In this document: piece by piece, positions 11,301 through 23,300 of the stretch
How the letters are laid out: each line of letters starts with the position of its first letter
How positions within the stretch are numbered: the stretch's first letter is position 1
Assembly: GCA_016617855.1 (NCBI GenBank)
Contig: JAECUM010009412.1
Location: 1-64,000 of the forward strand
Reading direction: 5' to 3'
Origin: Megalonaias nervosa
Taxonomy: Eukaryota; Mollusca; Bivalvia; Unionida; Unionidae
DNA length: 64,000 bases
The notes under the pieces: model-generated
Databases searched by the model: none
The model's input: the letters and a program-made list of their open reading frames with translations, nothing else
Told to the model about the DNA's origin: nothing
Translations under genes and position numbers: made by a program

Positions 11301-14300
11301 ATTATGACCCATTCATGTTGAAGGGTTCTATATCACTCATGAACGATTCAGCCAATCCCATCCCTATTAAAATTTTAAGGGACACGGGAGATTCTCAGAG
11401 TCTTTTATTATCAGGTACTTTGCCTTTTTCTGAAAAGTCTTCTTCTAATGAGAGTGTTCTTATTCAGGGAAGAGAGTGCGGCTTTGTTAATGTTCCACTC
11501 CATTCTGTAAATTTGTCATCAGACATAGTCTCAGGACGTGTGACGGTCGGAATAGTGTATTCTTTACCCATTGAGGGCATTCATTTATTACTAGGCAACA
11601 ACCTAGCTGGAGATAAGATTGTGGTTAATCCACTTGTAACTGACAAGCCTTGTTTGGATCAAAAAGTCGACCCTATTGAAAAAGAATTCCCTGATTTATA
11701 CCCAGCCTGTGCAGTTACTAGAGCTATGGCAAAGAAAGCTCTTGAGAATGATGTTTAATCATGTTACGAATATGTAATTAAGTTACTTGTGTGTTAGTTT
11801 TAAATTCTTTTTTATTTTAATTTTGTTTCATTATATTGTATTGTAATGATAATTTTCATTGGATTTGAATCTCTTTTCCGAAAATTGGCTTGACCCGATT
11901 AGAGTATAAGATTTCTTCAGCACTATTTTTAGCTCACACAGTTTTTGTAAACATCAAGTGAAAAAGATTGGCTCTTGCCAATGTCACTTCGGCCGGCGTG
12001 TTAGCTGAATTGTAACAGCCTTTCTTTTTTATTAATTTCCAGTGTGAAAATTTGATTCTTTGATAGGGCTTTTCTAGCTACGTGATAATTGTCATTTTTT
12101 TATTGCGCTATTCAAGTTAGAAATCACGTAGCCTGTCAAGTGAACTACCATGTGATCTACAATCAAGGCTTAAAGCAGCCATTTTCTACTAGATCTATTG
12201 AGTTGTATTTTAAACCTTGAGGGCTCAAGAGGTTTTTATTGTTGATGCCAGATTGTTTTGAAGTTCATCTATTTTTTTAAATTTAATAATTTATTCTCTA
12301 GATAACTAAACAAGTGCTTCATATTTATAAAAAGTTCTGGGAGAAAGAAATTCAGTGGAAATTTATTCTGAAGTTTAACGGAAACATTATAAACTGTGAT
12401 TCAACTAGGATATGTTACCATCAGTACAGACATCATGTGACGTCATCGCCTCCATATTGGAATTTCATCGAGATTCGAACCTGGATTCAATTAGAACTGT
12501 TTAGTGATAGGACTTATATTTTTTCAATCGTAGGATTAAATTTTTGGATTACATTCACAAACCGTAAGTCCCATTTCCAATGCTTACATTGTTTTCTAGG
12601 GAAATAAATCATTTTTGTCAAAATTTACAAAGCTTGTTGGCTTCACTCTTTTCTTTTGTTACATTTGTTCGAGCCTACACGTGACAATCACGAATGTATT
12701 CCTTTGGCTGACACATGTATTGGTCAGGTTTTTGATGAGGTCAATTTCACTCCTTGTTTGGATCAATCAGAGGGTATTGATCACAATGATCCTCTTTTAA
12801 CTACTCATTCTCTTTATTCTAATCAGGGTGAGAAACGACAATTACTTGTCGTCGAACAGGAAAAAGATCCCGATATCACCTGTTCGTTTCAAACGGCCAT
12901 TAGTGAAACTGAAGAGACAGAAGTACCTGTCTGTTATTTCATTAAAAATGGAATTCTAATGAGAAAAAGGAGATCACCCGAGGTACCTGCTGGTGACGAA
13001 TGATCAGTGAACTATCAAATTGTACTTCCAACATCGTACAGACAGGAGATTCTTAGTTTGGCCCATGAAACTCCTCCGGCTGGTCATTTAGGGATTAATA
13101 AGATTTATCACAAGATCTTGAATCTCATCTATTGTCCAAAATTTAAAAGTGATGTATGTAAATACTGCAGATCTTGTTATGCTTGTCAAATGGTAGGAAA
13201 GCCCAATCAGAAGATACCTAAGGCTCATCTGCAAGCTATTCCTGCGTTTGACGAACCATTTAGCAGAATAATGGTAGATTGTGTTGGTCCCTTACCTAAG
13301 ACCAAGCCACATAATCAATTCTTGTTGACTCTTATGTGTGCATCAACAAGATTCCCAGAGGCAATTCCTTTGAGCAATATTAAAATTAAAACAGTAGTAA
13401 AAGCTTTGATAAATTATTTTACTCAATTTATCCTTCCCAATCCAGTCCAAACTAATCAAGAGTCAAATTCTATGCATTGATTTTTCAGCAAGTTATGTTT
13501 GAATTAGGCATCTAGCAATTCAAGTCAGAAGTGAAATTATGGTTCGACAGGACTTCCATGGAGAGAACTTTTGAGTCTGAGTTCTGTCTCTCTTGCTCAT
13601 TCATCAAAATTTTACTCAGATTAGGTATTACAGCCCTTACAAAGTTAAGAAGAAAATGAATGAGTTAAATTATAGAAATAGTACTCCTGGGATGGAAATA
13701 ATTTATAGGAGTACCAGTATGTTGAGAGAGAGATAGCCAGCTTAATCGTGCAATTAATTTAGTTGTATCTGTCGCACTCAGTGAGGATTTAAGCAACGGA
13801 ATGCAATTGGACACAATTGATTTTGGAGTGACAAATCATCGGAATTCAGAAGTTATGAATAATCTGGACCAGAAACGTGTACATTTGCAACAACAACAAA
13901 GGAATGAAATTAAGCAGTCATTATTTGAATATGAGCACTTATTTCCAGATGTTCCTACGAGAACAAACACAATCTCCCATGACGCTGAAATTGTAAATTT
14001 CGAACCTGTGAAACAACACCTGTACATGAAGAACCCCCTCAAACAGGAATGCTTGAAAAAAGAAATTCAGTATTTGGTGGAGAATGATTTCATAGAGCCC
14101 AGTTAAAGTAATTGGAGTTCACCATGTATACTTGTTCCGAAACCAGATAATACTTTCCGCATGTGCGCTGATTATACAAGATTGAACAGTGTGGCTAGAA
14201 CAATTCATTTCCATTACCCAGAATCGATGACTGCATTGATAAAATTGGAAATGCCATGTATGTCACCAAATGTGACCTTCTGAAGGGATTTTGGCAAATT

Positions 14301-17300
14301 CCACTAACGGAAAGGGCAGGCTAAATTTCGATATTCGTGACTCCAGATTTTATCAGTATGAAGTGATGTCGTTTGGGATGAAATGTTCGCCTAGTACTTT
14401 TCAGCTTTCAATGAATATGATTTGCATGTGGTGTAGATAATCGTGATGCTTACATTAATGATGTCATCATCTACAACGACACCTGGAAAGATGATTTAGC
14501 GACAATTTGGATATTCTTGACAGACTCACTGATCCAAGTTTGACAATTAATTTATCTAAAAGTGAGTTTTTGCCGTGCTTGTGTAATATTTCTAGGACAT
14601 ATCGTGGGACATGGACAAGTTAAACCTATAGATGCTAAGGTCAAGGCTATCTCTGAATTCCCTTTGCTTATCAGTAAAAAGCAGCTGATGAGATTTTTGG
14701 GCATGGCTGGATACTATCGGAAATTTTGTTCCAAATTTTCCATAATTGCTGAACCCATGACAAATTTATTAAGCAAAACAACCAAGTTTCATTGGTCTGA
14801 AAAATGTCAGGAGGCTTTTGATAAGTTAAAGGCCATACTTAAGAGTGCACCGTTCTCGCAACTCCAAATTTGATCCAGTCATTTAAACTGTATTTTGATG
14901 CAAGTGATGTTGGGTTTGAAGCAGTATTGATTCAAGAATTTCAAAACTAAACATGGTGTTGATCATCCAGTGTGCTGTTTTTCTAAGAAATTAAATAAGC
15001 ACCAGAGAAATTATTCCACAATCGAGAAATAATGTTTGACTTTGATATTGACATTACAACACCTTGAAGTTTACATTAGTTCAGCTCTTTCTCCGATATT
15101 GTGTTTAGTGGTCTCAACCCCCTTACTTTCAGCGGCAAGATGAAAAACAAAAATCAGAAATTAATAAGGTAGAGTTTGTTGTTACAGGAATATAATATTG
15201 ACATCAGACACATCAAGGGAAAAGACAATTTAATAGCAGATGCACTTTCACGGGTATAGAAATATATTATTTCGTGTATACTTTGTGTCATTCATAAGAT
15301 TTCATCTTATGTTTTTTTTTTACCACATGCATCTTTGACTTATAGTAAAAAGAAAGCTTTATGGTGTAAATATTTCTTTTTCTTTATGAGGGGAAGTGTT
15401 ATATATATTCAATTTAATTGTTTGTCTGTTTGTTGTAGTTTGTTTTATTTCATTGCATGTTATTGTAATGCAACATTGTTTGCTGGACTTGACTGTGTCC
15501 AAATTTGAGTTCATTTCCTCTTGACCTGATTGACTTTTCAATTTCTTTTCTTTTATTTCTATAATCAACTAATAATAGCTTCATTATTCTCTATGTGTAT
15601 GAGCTTATATCAGGATTATTATTCAGGTAAACAAGAATGCGTAAATATGTTGATCAGGGTCAGGGATTTGGAGATTCCTAAGTGAATTTTGTAGGATATT
15701 GTGTTGCAAATAAACAAGGCTCATTAGATCATTCTACAAGGATATTTTGCATTAGGTAATGGTTATTTTTAGAGAATGTCAATTGTGACCTGAGGTCAAA
15801 CAGATAACTATATTATCTTGTGACTATGAGGATTTTACCAGTCTTTCTTTAACATCTAGCTCTTTAAGTTGTATTATGTTGTGACCAGTTTGGGCTGAAT
15901 TTTATTTTCTTCAGATTATTGAATTCAAGCGATTATTTTCTCTGGAAATACAAAAGTGCTCTGACAATATTCTTGGATAAGGACATTCACTGGAATTTAT
16001 ACTGAATTCAAACCTGGAATAATGTTTTTGTGATTCAACAAGAGACCGTTGACACATCAATACTTCGTAGGCTATAACAGACACGTCATCGCCTTCAATT
16101 TTGGATCTTTTTGGACTTGAGCTGAGTTTTATTCAGGACTCTTTATTACTAGGAGTTGTGTCTTTAATTATTGGATTAATTTTGGATTTAATTCGCAATA
16201 GCGTAAGTTCTTTTTTACTCATTGTTTACTTTGTATTCTAGGGAATTAAATTATTTTTAACATTTTACAAAGCTTGTTGTCTTCACTCTTTTCTGTTACT
16301 TATTTTAAGAGCATAGACTCGAAATAATAATAACTTTGCAGCAGACGTCATACTAAAAATCTAGCCTTTTTCTTGTCTGTCTCGTATCTATATCATGCGA
16401 ATGTAAACTTAATCAATCATTACATGTATCCATTTTTCTTAATTCAGGAACTCTTGGCAGTTTTTCCGCTGTGTGTTGGTTGTACGGCAAGTACCTGTAC
16501 CCACACATACATCGGCCAATCGGACTGATCGAGTCATCATGGGGAGGAACAATAATAGAAGCTTGGTCTTCACACGAAGCTCTGGCTAAATGTTCCGCTA
16601 CTGCACACAGAGTCAACAGGTACAATAAGATTTACCATCATCAATAGAATGTACTTCTTGGTGTATCTTCGTTCCTCATAATCTTTGAGGTTGGGATGTT
16701 CGACAGGTTAGAACATCAAATAATAGGCTGGTTGATAGTCTTGGTTTTCTTGTTCCTCTTTAACTCATATGTTGCAATGCTATTTTTTCCCAGGGCAAAT
16801 CCTAATCTGCCAAGCGTGCTATGGAATGCGATGGTCAACCCTTTCTTACCGATGACTATTTATGGCGCGATATGGTACCAAGGTAAGGTAGGAAATTCCA
16901 TAAAATTAAGAGTTGATGAATTTAAATTTAAATGGTAAATATTTGGTGGTGAAAATAAGCATAAAGTACGTCTAAAGAAATAGTACCCTTTTCTTACAAT
17001 ATGAATAAATATTTAAGCCATTTTTCACTTTGCGTGTATTATGGTTGATTTGTGAAATAAAGAATCATTGGATCGGTCAGTTGTGGAACACGATAAAAGA
17101 AGCACGAACAATGTTAACATTTGAACAAGATATTACTTTAGACAACAGAAATATATATTTTGCAAATTTAGAGTAATTTAGCATCTCAGGAAAAGGCTCT
17201 TGCATGTCAATTCTTTTATTTTGTTATACATGCATATACGCAAGGAATTTATTTCAACAATCGCATTTCAATAATACCAATTGTTGATCTTTTATAATTG

Positions 17301-20300
17301 TCACGTCCATCACACTTCAGTTCCAAGCGTGCATTCAAATTAGGTCTCATTTGTGTTGCAATAGTACTAGAACTAATACAATATATATTGGATCTTAGAA
17401 TTTGGACATGAAGCATTGACTAAAGAATTAAATAAAAGAAATAAATTCTGCGAATTCAAACATTTAAATCGATCATATGAGCTGCTAATTCATTCATTGT
17501 ATTGTGTTCAATAATTCTTTGAAGAAAATAATTCGCTACCAAGACTAATGCTTTTTGTTCTTTAAGGAATCGTCATACATCGAATGACATAAACGTTTAG
17601 CAGCAGAATATTCATTTTCGATATTGAGTACTTAGAACTAATATGTTTCGGCGTACGAGTTGCATAGTGCAATCTAACAATAGTGAAACAGTGTTCCGTT
17701 TTTTTGCTTATCTAGAGCAAAGACTTTTTACCCATTTGCTCTTTTGCTCATAAGCATGACCAGGCCGACTTCGTTGTCCTTGGAATAGAAACTCTATGTC
17801 GATTATCAAGATGCTCCGGATTAATATTTGAAAAGTTGTAGAGCATCTTGTGAGCCTTCTTGACAAATCTGTATGACGCATATAAGCAAACTAATTATTT
17901 AACCTTTTCTGTAACGTTAGAAACGCTGCATTGTGTGGATTCCAGCATTAGGTATACTCATAAAATCTCACAGAATACTATATGCGTCAATCTGGGCATT
18001 CGTCGGCAGTATATATACCTTAATATTTAATATAAAAGCAAAACGTCTCCCCTCGAGTTGTTTTTGTGAATCAGTATTTCTTTGAAATTATTAACATGGT
18101 GCTTTTTTAATCTGTTATGCATTAATTTCTTACCACCAACAGACGTATACTTCTTCGTATGTCTTCTCAAAGATCTTCACACAGGCGTTCGCTTAAGTAC
18201 TTAACACCTTATCACGTCCTTGGAGATTATGTTACAAATAGTATCATAATAGCCATATTATTTGGTCACTGATCTATGTCAGAGCATTCTACCCCCTCAT
18301 TACTTTGTCTACACATCATACACGCACGCATGCGAACCCAGAGGAGTCCATGGCAGAGGGTAGTGGAAAAATCGTTTGAACTATCATGATCATACGTTTG
18401 CGAAATCATCAATGGGGATTTTCATGGGAGGTGTAAAATGCCATGACGTACATAAGTAACAGAAAGAAAACAAACAAATCCAAAACATCTTTTTAATTAA
18501 TACTTGTCTGACGCATGAAACACCCTTTGGCACTTGATAAGGTGAATGTGATGCATACCGGGAAAAACTGATTCATATATTCTACTGCCTAAAATGTTGA
18601 TGTTCAACACCCGTGGTAAATAACGGATTTATCCATACCCTAAGTATCAATTTTCTATTTACAGGAGAGTCCAATGCCGGCAATGCTGCTAGGTACGCCT
18701 GTCAATTTCCAGCTATGATAACCGACTGGCGGCAGAAATTCCACAATGCATCGAACGGAGAGACAAATGATACGTTCCCGTTTGGTTTTGTTCAGGTAAC
18801 ATACCGGTATTTTTGCCTAGAGCGGCGATAACCTGCAGGAAAAATGAATTATTCGCATCTTTAAACAGACGTTTCAGAGTAAAATTTGTAAAAGAAAAAA
18901 TTAAGAAAAGTACTTGAGTTTTATTATGTCGATAATGTTTATAATTTTCGGTAATATTATGGAGTAGCGCACCAGCAGTCAAATTACAAACTAATTAATG
19001 CAAATTTGTATTAAGAACAAAACAAATAACAACAACAAAATTAAATACTGTGTTGTTCTGTTTCCCATGAGACTGGATTTCATATCCAATTAAAAACAAA
19101 GTTCGGATGTTAAGTTTCTTGCCTTGTCTGTATCGGTGAGACATTTATATCACTCCGCAACGGAAATGATTGTGTTCAAATGTTTCGGAAGTAGCCCTAA
19201 CCCTAACCCTTCACATATATGCACCCTAACTCTTTACCTCATGTAAGCACCTTTGGACGCCTCTATTCCATTCTCATAAAAGCGCCACTGTTCACCTCTT
19301 TCCAAGTTGCATGCAAGCGTGTTTGGACGCCTCTGCACCATCAGCATGGTGTTTGGACGCCGACTGTAGAATCAGCCATTTTGAGTTGGATTTTAGATAC
19401 TACAGTCATTAAGGTAGATGATCATTAAGAAACATAAGGTGGTTCCTTTAAAAATTTAGTCTGCCATTTAATATAGCCGGTCGGATTCGCTACTCCGCAA
19501 AGCGGAGGCCGCAGATTTACTTAAGTATTTTCTTGAGTTTGGATGATTAGAAGTATGACTATGAAAGCTTCAGTAAGTCCGATATAGGCTCGATGTTGAT
19601 GTCGGCAACTCTGAGTTTTTATAATGTATCAAATTCAGATGATATTGTGATGTAAACATAGCCATTGAACCGCTAGATTACGAGGTTGAAAAATTTCATC
19701 TCCGGTTGGTCACACTGCTCACTGGCTTCGGAGTGAATTTGTTATTTCAAGATTATAAAGCATGTATAAAGTTCATCCGTGAAAAATTATTATACAGCTA
19801 TAAAGATCAGATATTACTCCTAAACCTTTATGTAGATAATGGATGTTTACCAAAACGGTAAATTGTCTAAATTGATGTTGAACTTGACATATAAAACAGT
19901 GCCGTATCTTTAACAGGCAGGCATATGCGTATCGAGTCATGTGGATAATAGGTGTTCTATTCATACCATACTTCGCTGAGTGACTTTGATACATGCATAT
20001 CAGTTCCTATCGCAGCAACATGTTCTGAGGAGGGAAAGGACTGCCTTATATTAGACCCACGGGCAAGGTCAAGTTCGCTGCAGAATATAGGTTACATTTG
20101 CTTAAAGTTTTATTATGTCATCAAACACACTGCGAAAGATAACTATTACACTTATACTGTAGAATCAGTAAGCATTTTTAATAACCTTGTAGCTGTATTA
20201 TCGATTGAGTCCTTTTGCAAGGTCAAAATCATTTTATAGTCTTTCTAATGATTTCAGTAACATTTCGTTTGTTGCGATACCTTGGAATTTATTGTCACTA

Positions 20301-23300
20301 TTTATGCTAATTAAGGGTTTACAATTATTGTGAAACTCGGCTAAAATATTCCAGAATTAACCTTTTCATTTTGTAAATTAAAGGATTGTACCTTTTATGG
20401 AAAAATACGGTAATAGATCAAATTCCTTTATGATCTAGATTTCATCGATAATTAAACAAAAAGCAAGGATTCAAACAATAATTATTCATCTTTACAATTC
20501 ATAATTATGATTCTGAAGGAAACTAAAAATTGAGAAAATGTAACAGTAACGTGGATTAATTGTTCCTTCTTATTGCGACTTTCAATTAACGCAGTTACCT
20601 TTATAGAAATATTGTTATACTAATGTCTATTTCACCTGGTTTACAGTTGGCAGGATATAATAACGATCCCAGTAGAATAGGAGGGTTTCCAGACTTAAGG
20701 TGGGCACAGACTGCCAACTACGGATTTGTTCCCAACGCTCGACTTCAGAACGTCTTCATGTCTGTGGCAATGGACCTTCCGGATTTCAATTCGACATATG
20801 GCCCGTGCGTATACCAATTTGGTTATTATTACGATTCTATGGTCTTAAACTAAGTAACAGAAAAGAGCAAAAACTAATATGTTTCGTTAATTCAACAAAT
20901 ATTTTATTTCCCTAGAATGCTAAGTGAAAATTTAAAAGTACTTACAATATTGTGAAATAATTCCCCAGTAGTCCAAAACTTTGAATACCAGTCCTAATGA
21001 CTAAAGTTCTAATTAAATTCTCGTAGTGTTTGAAATAAGATCAAACACTGAATGTATTGATGTGCCTTAGTGGACTGTGACGTGGAGATGTGCCAACAGT
21101 CCTTTGATGAATCACAATAATATAGTCCAAGTTGCCCTCGTCTGAATTCACTATAATTACAAATTATTATTTTTGTCTAGCAATAGTATTGAAGAGAGCT
21201 TTACAATTCCAGTGACTTTGCATTAATGATTCCACCCAAATCAAATACGGAACACAACAATAAGAATGATTCTGATAGAGGTATTAAAGCAAGTGAGCAA
21301 TTTCTCAAATAGTTAAAATTATAAACCCGTGCACTAGTCCTAAGTCGCACTTACTATTCTCTGAAAATACTCTATCAATTAATGAAATTTGCAATTCTAG
21401 AACATTCTATGTTGTTAACAAGATAAAATCTGTTATTAAATGTGTAATAAAGAACATGGGAAACATCAGATACAACAGGTTTATCCATGACAAACACCGT
21501 GGTCCTAGACCCCAAAATATAAACATTATTTACTTCCATTGATAATGATCCCAATATTTTACACACACGTATAGAGAAATATTAACTATGTATTATTTGT
21601 TTACAAAATAAAAGTTATTGATCATTTGCACAATGATCTTCATTTTGGACAACGCCAAGCACAATACAATTACACATAATATATAATCATGGCGAAAAAA
21701 ATAACAAATAATACAAATTAGATATGCATAACATTATTGGTTTCGCAATCATGATTTTAATGAAACGTAGTAAAGTAGAAAAGTTTCTTCTTCTTTGCCC
21801 CTTAGAACTTAAACAGGTATACCAACTTTTTAAGGAACGATCCTCATTATAATTTATCAGGTTGAGTATTTAAATTTTGGAGTATCTACTCAAATATAAG
21901 AGTTCTTTTGTTAAACTTATATTTTGGAGCATTCGCCATACAGTTTATTATGTGGCTCCTTTAGAGCTTTTGGATAAACTTTTTCCACTGTCTCCTAGAG
22001 AGTTTGCTTATGCACAACGAGAGTTGAATGACAAATTGTAAATTTCTATTTGGGAAATCATTTGGCTAGATAATTCATTGCCAGATATGGTGCAGCTTAT
22101 TACAGCAGCAACATTTCACTCAAAGTTTCTACTTAGACAGTTTCATAATAGTTTCATAGACAATTTCATAGACGTTCGTATTACATAATGCTTAAAATGA
22201 AGAGCTGGAGCTTCGTGTGATCATCAAATGAATACTGGATAAGGTCCATTTTTGTGGTTCAGGATTCATCCCCGTGACAAGGAAGATGTAGCTAGTAGAC
22301 TGGTGCTTGCAGCAAGGGCAGTGGCGTATGGGGAAAAGGGTTTAGACTTCCAGGGCCCATATCCCTCTACGTTCAATGTTCATGGGTCATCGCTGACAAT
22401 TGAATTCAGCCAAGGAAAGAGTCCAATTCAAGTTCGGAGCAACTCAGGATTTGAGGTATCATGTGCTCACACCACGAAATGATTCACTAACTATAGTAAA
22501 GAAAAACTAGATAGCAAATTATTGTCGGAAAGATATTCTAGTTTGAAAATTACCAGGAAGGTAGCAATTGTCTTACCAGAATATTAGTTTCTTAAATCAT
22601 TCGTTTACTGTCCTCTAAAATTTTTTGCATGGTTTTCGTTTGTCCCTTTAACGTTTTTGCACATTTTTTAGAGGACAAGGCTTAAGATTTAGATTAAATA
22701 TCCAAGAAAAAACTTATTGGAGAAGACATTGGAGACTGCTTTCTTTGTGGTTTCTGGCACAGAAATTAATATCAGGTGAAAGCTACATATTTCTTTTGTG
22801 AGACTATCGAATGAAATTTACAGAAGAAAACATATCAACCTTATTTTTTGGCAAACATGCTATACTCATCGAGAATATAACTTTCCTAGCAAGGTTAATG
22901 ACATTATTTCCTCTTTCGGCAGATTACTTTCTGATGAAATAAACAAATTCTCAGTCAAGGCACTTTCATATTTAGAAAACTGAGCTCCTAAGGAAAAATA
23001 TTTAAGTAACAAGCACTTTGAGATTAACAGTTTCGAGCAGGTTACAAAACATAGAATGGGTTGATTAATTCTCCAGGATTTTAAAAATTGTTTGACCAGC
23101 ATATCTTTGCAAATATAGAGGTTAACATTGTTCTGCTAAGATAATAATGTTTTGTGACAATTGTTTTGCTGGAAATTATTAGGTCTACTGCATGGATATG
23201 AATTAATGCATAGCCTTGAAGTAGCCCACTGTTTTTCTTAAACAAAATGTACTAGCTGTCATGATTAAATATGCATTGCCTATTTTTCTATTTTTGAAAT

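Larger units (their letters stand above)
8728..16326 (+). mobile_element. Degenerate Gmr1-like Ty3/Gypsy LTR retrotransposon in SIAE intron 2
   Basis: Two similar LTRs (8728-9636 and 15397-16326) flank gag, a zinc knuckle, protease, integrase, then reverse transcriptase and RNase H. Integrase upstream of RT is the order of Gmr1-like elements (Ty3/Gypsy-type pol with a Ty1/copia-like order), not of ordinary Gypsy elements. All ORFs are broken, and a solo LTR of another family is inserted between protease and integrase. Target duplications could not be fixed with certainty because the 3' end is degenerate and AT-rich. Confidence 0.85.

Noticed and set aside
19195..19210. Interstitial telomere
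   Set aside because: Only about 2.7 copies of CCCTAA; too short to mean anything.
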